From assembly GCA_046331625.1 (NCBI GenBank), contig JAXLQL010000006.1:310001-374000 (forward strand): a DNA stretch of 64,000 bases. The letters run 5' to 3'. The position numbers and the translations under genes are program-made. The DNA comes from JAXLQL01 sp046331625 (GTDB lineage: Bacteria > Acidobacteriota > Terriglobia > Bryobacterales > Bryobacteraceae). Each line of letters begins with the position of its first letter. The first letter of the stretch is position 1. Below, one piece after another: positions 61,917 to 64,000 of the stretch. The notes under the pieces were generated by a model. That model ran no database searches, was not told where the DNA came from, and was given only the letters and a program-made list of their open reading frames with translations.

Positions 61917-63149
61917 ATGATCTTCGGCGCCATAGCAGACGACTACACTGGCGGCTCGGACCTGACCGGGATGCTGTTCGAACAAGGCGTCCGGGTGGCC
62001 CAGACATTCGGAGTTCCCTCGGCCGAACTGATGGCGCGCCTCGGCGCCGGCTACGACGCCATCACGGTTTGCCTCAAGTCGCGCGCCATCGATCCTGGCG
62101 ATGCGTGCCGCCTCTCGCTGCTGGCCCTGGAACGGCTCATGGACGCCTCGCCTCGCCAGATCCAGTTCAAGTACTGCTCCACGTTTGACTCCACCGAGCG
62201 GGGCAATATCGGTCCCGTAACCGATGCGCTGATGACTCGACTCGGATGCAGCTCGACGATCGCCGTCCCTGCCCTACCCGTGAACGGCCGCACTCAGTAT
62301 CTCGGACATCTGTTCGTCAATGGCGTGCTGCTCTCGGAGTCCCCGATGCGTCATCATCCGGTGAATCCGATGTCGGACTCGAATCTGGTCCGCTTCCTGG
62401 CGAGGCAGACTACGCGCCGCACAGCGCTGGTACCGTTGTCCGCCGTTCGCGAAGGCGTGACGGCCACTCGCGCCGCTTTGGGCGAAGGCATTGCGCTGGT
62501 AGACGCGACGTCGGACGCAGATCTCGCGATCATCGCCCGCGCCTTTGCCGATCTGCCACTCATCACGGGAGGGTCCGGCATCGCCATGCATCTGCCGGCC
62601 GTTTGGCGGGAACTCGGATGGCTGGCGGATCAACCAAGGACTCCGGCGCACGCAAAGACCGAACCCTCCGGAGTCGCGGTACTGGCCGGTAGTTGCTCCG
62701 CGGCCACACTACGGCAGCTTGCCCATCTTCGCTCCATGGGTGTGCGCGTGATCGAGGTGGATCCGGCGCGGATCGCGGTGGATCCGCTGTTCGAAGAAGC
62801 GTCGATCTCGATCGCGTCGAATGGCGTTGCGGTGGTCGCTTCGAGCGCACCGCCGGAGGCCCAGACCCCTGGCGCGGCTCACGCAATCGAGCAGTTGTTC
62901 GGAGCACTCGCCGTGCGGCTGGTGGCCGTCACCGGAGTTCGCCGGCTCATCGTGGCCGGAGGCGAGACGTCGGGCGCCGTGATTGACGCACTCGCCGTTC
63001 CCGGAGTGGAGGTGACAGGGATCATCGATCCTGGGGTGCCCGCGCTTCGTTCGGTGGGCCAGCCATCCATGCGGCTCGCGCTCAAGTCCGGCAACTTCGG
63101 TAGCGAAGACTTCTTCTCGAAGACCATCCGTCTGTTTCAACAATCATGA
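61917..63149 (+). CDS. otnK: Four-carbon acid-sugar kinase (3-oxo-tetronate kinase-like, DUF1537)
   Basis: The 410-residue protein matches the DUF1537 kinase family: N-terminal FGAIADDYTGGSDLTGMLFEQGVRV with the conserved DD-TG substrate-binding motif, FKYCSTFDSTERGNIGPVTDALM, and C-terminal nucleotide-binding domain pieces GSCSAATLRQL, LIVAGGETSGAVIDAL, PGVPALRSV and LALKSGNFG. OtnK phosphorylates 3-oxo-tetronate. The partner aldolase gene overlaps by ATGA, which supports otnK over the threonate kinases that pair with PdxA2. Confidence 0.9.
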   Translation: MIFGAIADDYTGGSDLTGMLFEQGVRVAQTFGVPSAELMARLGAGYDAITVCLKSRAIDPGDACRLSLLALERLMDASPRQIQFKYCSTFDSTERGNIGPVTDALMTRLGCSSTIAVPALPVNGRTQYLGHLFVNGVLLSESPMRHHPVNPMSDSNLVRFLARQTTRRTALVPLSAVREGVTATRAALGEGIALVDATSDADLAIIARAFADLPLITGGSGIAMHLPAVWRELGWLADQPRTPAHAKTEPSGVAVLAGSCSAATLRQLAHLRSMGVRVIEVDPARIAVDPLFEEASISIASNGVAVVASSAPPEAQTPGAAHAIEQLFGALAVRLVAVTGVRRLIVAGGETSGAVIDALAVPGVEVTGIIDPGVPALRSVGQPSMRLALKSGNFGSEDFFSKTIRLFQQS

Positions 63150-63778
63150 GTCAAGCGATCCTCGAACAACTCTGCGAAGCCGCCGATAGCTTCTATCGCC
63201 GCGGTTACGCCTTCGGCTCGACCGGGAATCTCAGCGTACGCACCGGAGAGTCGGTTTGGATCACGCCTACTGGCAAGCGTCTGTGCGGGCTGCGTCCGGA
63301 GTTGCTGGCGGAGATCGACGGCGCAGGCACTCCGCGCAACGCCAACAAACCTTCGAAGGAGTTTCCGTTCCATCTGGCGGCGTATCGAGCCGCGGGTGCG
63401 CGAGCGTCGGCACTCGTGCACTTGCACTGCACGCACTCAGTGGCATTGTCGTGCCTGGCGAACATCGATGAAAATCAGCCGCTGCCCGTCATTACGCCGT
63501 ACTACCTGATGCGCGTTGCGCCGCTGGCGGTGCTGCCGTACTTCCGGCCGGGCTCGAGCGAATTGGCAGGTGCGGTGGAGACTGCCGCTCGCGACCACGA
63601 TTGCCTGCTGCTGCGCAACCACGGCATCGTTTGCCTGGGGGGCACGATGGAAGAAGCGGTGGATCGCGCCGAAGAGCTCGAAGAAACGGCCAAGCTTTGG
63701 TTCATCCTGCGGGGCGAAAAGACTCGCGATCTGTCGGCGACCGAGCAGCAGGAAATCCAGCACGTGTTCAAGCGCTGA
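63146..63778 (+). CDS. otnC: Class II aldolase/adducin-family protein (3-oxo-tetronate 4-phosphate decarboxylase-like)
   Basis: The 210-residue enzyme has the class II aldolase pattern: YAFGSTGNLSVRTGESVWITPTGK, metal-binding HLHCTHS (His-x-His) with a third His in LLLRNHGIVCLGG, and a catalytic acid in the N-terminal half. It is coupled to the kinase gene by ATGA, so the pair should convert 3-oxo-tetronate 4-phosphate to dihydroxyacetone phosphate and CO2 (family knowledge). The aldolase of other sugar-acid routes remains possible. Confidence 0.88.
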   Translation: MSQAILEQLCEAADSFYRRGYAFGSTGNLSVRTGESVWITPTGKRLCGLRPELLAEIDGAGTPRNANKPSKEFPFHLAAYRAAGARASALVHLHCTHSVALSCLANIDENQPLPVITPYYLMRVAPLAVLPYFRPGSSELAGAVETAARDHDCLLLRNHGIVCLGGTMEEAVDRAEELEETAKLWFILRGEKTRDLSATEQQEIQHVFKR

Positions 63779-64000
63779 ACCTCGTGCAGACGGCGTTCAA
63801 ACTCCATAGCGCAATTGGCTTGGTGCTGCGTGCCGTTGATGGCGAGGTTTTCCGCACTTGCGCGCCGAACCATGGGCCCGCGGCTTCCGTGCTCGCGCGG
63901 CCGTCGAAACCGATGCGGCTCGTGTGCCGAAAACATCGTATCTGCTTTTTTGTCAACTACATCCGGAGAACGACTCTGCAAAGAGATCGCATCGAGTCGT
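63779..64000. other. Right-edge segment, no gene recognised
   Basis: The last 222 bases contain a plus-strand frame open from GTG 63784 to the window end (CAPNHGPAASVLARPSKPM). It has no ribosome site and no recognisable motif. The base composition falls near the end (CTGCTTTTTTGTC), which may mark an intergenic region. Confidence 0.4.

Noticed and set aside
63784..64000. Partial gene running off the right edge
   Set aside because: The frame is open for 72 codons only, with no ribosome site and no recognisable motif.

Overview
The window is GC-rich, densely coded DNA. It most resembles a chromosome of an Acidobacteriota of the Bryobacterales/Solibacter type. This is an inference from gene content: very large secreted SBBP and NHL beta-propeller proteins, C-terminal domains of the kind abundant in Solibacter, a PSD1 (DUF1549/DUF1553) plus DUF1501 pair, an Oar-like TonB-dependent receptor with an N-terminal carboxypeptidase-regulatory domain, a Cys-rich CCRKxGKHxC protein, a VIT/VWA protein and a probable selenoprotein. 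No rRNA, tRNA, CRISPR array, transposase or prophage was found.

Layout. 1-1.8 kb: end of an MFS transporter and a SAM methyltransferase. 1.8-5.2 kb: a stress cluster (SQR-like flavoprotein, Hsp20, DksA/TraR zinc finger, tandem UspA). 5.3-12.8 kb, all minus strand: esterase, two tandem enolase-superfamily proteins with export-like N-termini, a SUMF1-fold protein, DUF1501 and PSD1, which looks like a secreted carbohydrate or sugar-acid utilisation block. 13.2-16.8 kb: a 1,198-residue SBBP protein. 17-20.5 kb: methyltransferase, a di-haem peroxidase with an apparent single-base frameshift, a VIT1/CCC1-like carrier and an ABM-fold monooxygenase. 20.2-24.5 kb: leuS followed by an ABC-type ATPase, a small PD-(D/E)XK-like protein and the monooxygenase gene, all joined by 4-base overlaps. 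25-31 kb: sialidase-like protein, TonB-dependent receptor, CusF-like lipoprotein, DUF1648 protein and a methyltransferase. 31.6-34.5 kb: a secreted beta-propeller protein. 34.7-47.3 kb: a tad/Flp pilus locus (DUF192, TPR, Flp, membrane protein, CpaB, CpaC, TadG-like, two TadE-like, CpaE, CpaF, TadB, TadC) without a prepilin peptidase. 47.5-49.6 kb: a thioredoxin-fold protein with an in-frame TGA in place of the first Cys of its CxxC motif, and a second DUF1501 protein. 49.9-56.4 kb: an SBBP protein, an NHL protein and a matrixin-type protease. 56.7-63.8 kb: LytS-type kinase, methyltransferase, VIT/VWA protein, a coiled periplasmic protein, and an otnK/otnC-like acid-sugar pair.

Three things stand out. 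First, the gene at 47549-48133 reads as one thioredoxin-like protein only if a TGA is decoded, giving a T-Sec-P-H-C active site. A hairpin with GU in its apical loop lies 23 bases downstream, as expected of a bacterial SECIS. Second, a two-hairpin palindromic repeat of about 39 bp (AGGCTTCAGCCT next to GGGACTTCAGTCCC) occurs about fifteen times, often as head-to-head pairs. It has been incorporated in frame into the N-terminal coding regions of the TonB-dependent receptor and a TadE-like pseudopilin, and perhaps the SUMF1 protein. Third, the ATPase/nuclease-like pair coupled to leuS could be an uncharacterised two-gene module, possibly defensive.
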